NCBI GenBank assembly: GCA_017394605.1
Contig: JAFPXU010000088.1
Location: 1 to 43,858, forward strand
Direction: 5' to 3'
DNA: 43,858 nucleotides
From: Clostridia bacterium
Lineage (GTDB): Bacteria; Bacillota_A; Clostridia; Christensenellales; CAG-138
Shown here: positions 43,133 through 43,858 of the stretch, piece by piece
Layout of the letters: each line of letters begins with the position of its first letter
How positions within the stretch are numbered: position 1 is the stretch's first letter
Position numbers and translations under genes: made by a program
The notes under the pieces: model-generated
The model's input: the letters and a program-made list of their open reading frames with translations, nothing else
The model's database searches: none
What the model was told of the DNA's origin: nothing

Positions 43133-43858
43133 GGATCAGCTGTATTCAGATGGATATGCAGCTGGGACAGCCGGACCGGAACTTCGAACACGCACGGGAG
43201 CTGATCCGGAGAGCCGTATCCGAGGACCATCCCGATACGGTCGTGCTTCCGGAAACATGGAACACCGGTTTTTTTCCGAAGGAGGATCTAGCGGCGCTTT
43301 CCGACCGGGACGGAGAACGGGTCAGAAAAGAAATCGGCGGAATGGCGGCTTCGCTATCGGTCAATATCGTGGCGGGAAGCGTTGCGAACGAACGCAATGG
43401 GAAGATCTATAACACCTGTCTTGTTTTTGACCGGACCGGCGCATGCATCGCTTCGTACGATAAAACGCACCTGTTTACCCCGATGGGGGAGGATCAATTC
43501 TTCACCGCCGGAGATCATCTCTGCAGATTTCGCCTGGACGGCGTGCCGTGCGGCGTGATCATCTGCTACGACGTGCGGTTTCCGGAGCTGATCCGGAGCA
43601 TGTCCCTCCCGGGGATGGATCTGATGTTCATGGTATCCCAGTGGCCGAACGCCCGCACCGCGCATCTTAGGACGCTCACGCAGGCGAGAGCTGTTGAAAA
43701 CCAGATGTTCGTCGCCTGCTGCAACTCCTGTGGGGCTGCCGGAGAAACACGATTCGGCGGAAACTCGTCCATTCTCGACCCGTGGGGCGTCCGTCTTGCC
43801 GATGCAGGTGAACGGGAAGAGATCGTGACGGCGGAGTGCGATTTTTCCGTCGTGAACG
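43129..43858 (+). CDS. Nitrilase-superfamily carbon-nitrogen hydrolase, omega-amidase-like (3' end outside window)
   Basis: 243 residues are visible before the window ends, in an open frame from the ATG at 43129. The catalytic triad is Glu42 in VVLPETWNTGF, Lys112 in SYDKTHLF and Cys146 in GVIICYDVRFPEL. The layout matches YafV/Nit2-type omega-amidases, which hydrolyse 2-oxoglutaramate, the product of glutamine transaminases. The ATG overlaps the gamma-subunit stop, so it belongs to the Val operon. An omega-amidase would pull a glutamine-driven amination of 2-oxoacids forward, which fits amino acid supply (inference). Other amide substrates are possible. Confidence 0.85.
   Translation, partial: MRISCIQMDMQLGQPDRNFEHARELIRRAVSEDHPDTVVLPETWNTGFFPKEDLAALSDRDGERVRKEIGGMAASLSVNIVAGSVANERNGKIYNTCLVFDRTGACIASYDKTHLFTPMGEDQFFTAGDHLCRFRLDGVPCGVIICYDVRFPELIRSMSLPGMDLMFMVSQWPNARTAHLRTLTQARAVENQMFVACCNSCGAAGETRFGGNSSILDPWGVRLADAGEREEIVTAECDFSVVN

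Overview
The window looks like chromosomal DNA of a strictly anaerobic Clostridia-type Bacillota, probably a gut or rumen organism related to Lachnospiraceae or a neighbouring family. The family is a guess. Three T-box riboswitches, strong GGAGG ribosome sites, a K+-dependent membrane pyrophosphatase, a ferredoxin-linked 2-oxoacid oxidoreductase and a DUF134/NifX regulator all point that way. Base composition is moderately GC-rich. Genes are packed in short operons, often with 4-base ATGA or GTGA overlaps. I saw no rRNA, tRNA, CRISPR array, insertion sequence or prophage.

Left part (1-9.8 kb): the start of msrA follows a GTPase with a membrane-type tail and a zinc-ribbon membrane protein, all on minus. 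Next is a plus-strand peptidase operon (pepC, pepT, a flavin split-barrel protein). Then come a minus-strand TauE/SafE permease with a small unknown gene, whose promoter carries a palindromic CGGGACAG element. A plus operon of acyl-ACP thioesterase, GNAT, pncC and a DUF2974 hydrolase closes this part.

Middle (9.8-30.2 kb): a lone acyl-CoA ligase with its own promoter and terminator; a DUF134-NifX fusion with twin operators on its promoter; a UvrD-type helicase; a glyoxalase-fold gene broken by one amber codon; a WYL regulator with an 18-base palindrome on its promoter; a cassette of two unknown small genes and a phosphoesterase; two hexuronate genes (SDR reductase, uxaC); a peptidase S9 / C-S lyase / MTA-SAH nucleosidase operon; a DUF4230 pair; and hppA.

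Right part (30.2-43.9 kb) is the most interesting. Three consecutive transcription units each have their own promoter and T-box leader. I read the specifier codons as CUC (Leu), AUC (Ile) and GUA (Val). They control a LeuA-like protein that has lost its catalytic residues plus a TIM-barrel/AMP-ligase fusion (Leu), an XRE-cupin-acyl-CoA ligase fusion (Ile), and a second XRE-cupin-ligase (Val). The Val unit runs on into a complete ferredoxin-dependent 2-oxoacid oxidoreductase of the branched-chain (VOR) type and an omega-amidase-like nitrilase. T-boxes switch genes on when a tRNA is uncharged, so these ligases should supply amino acids rather than degrade them. My proposal is a salvage route: branched short-chain acids (isovalerate, 2-methylbutyrate, isobutyrate) are activated to acyl-CoA, reductively carboxylated by VOR to 2-oxoacids, and transaminated to Leu, Ile and Val. 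The adjacent membrane pyrophosphatase would recover energy from the PPi released by the ligases. The domain calls and T-box motifs are seen in the sequence; the pathway is inference.
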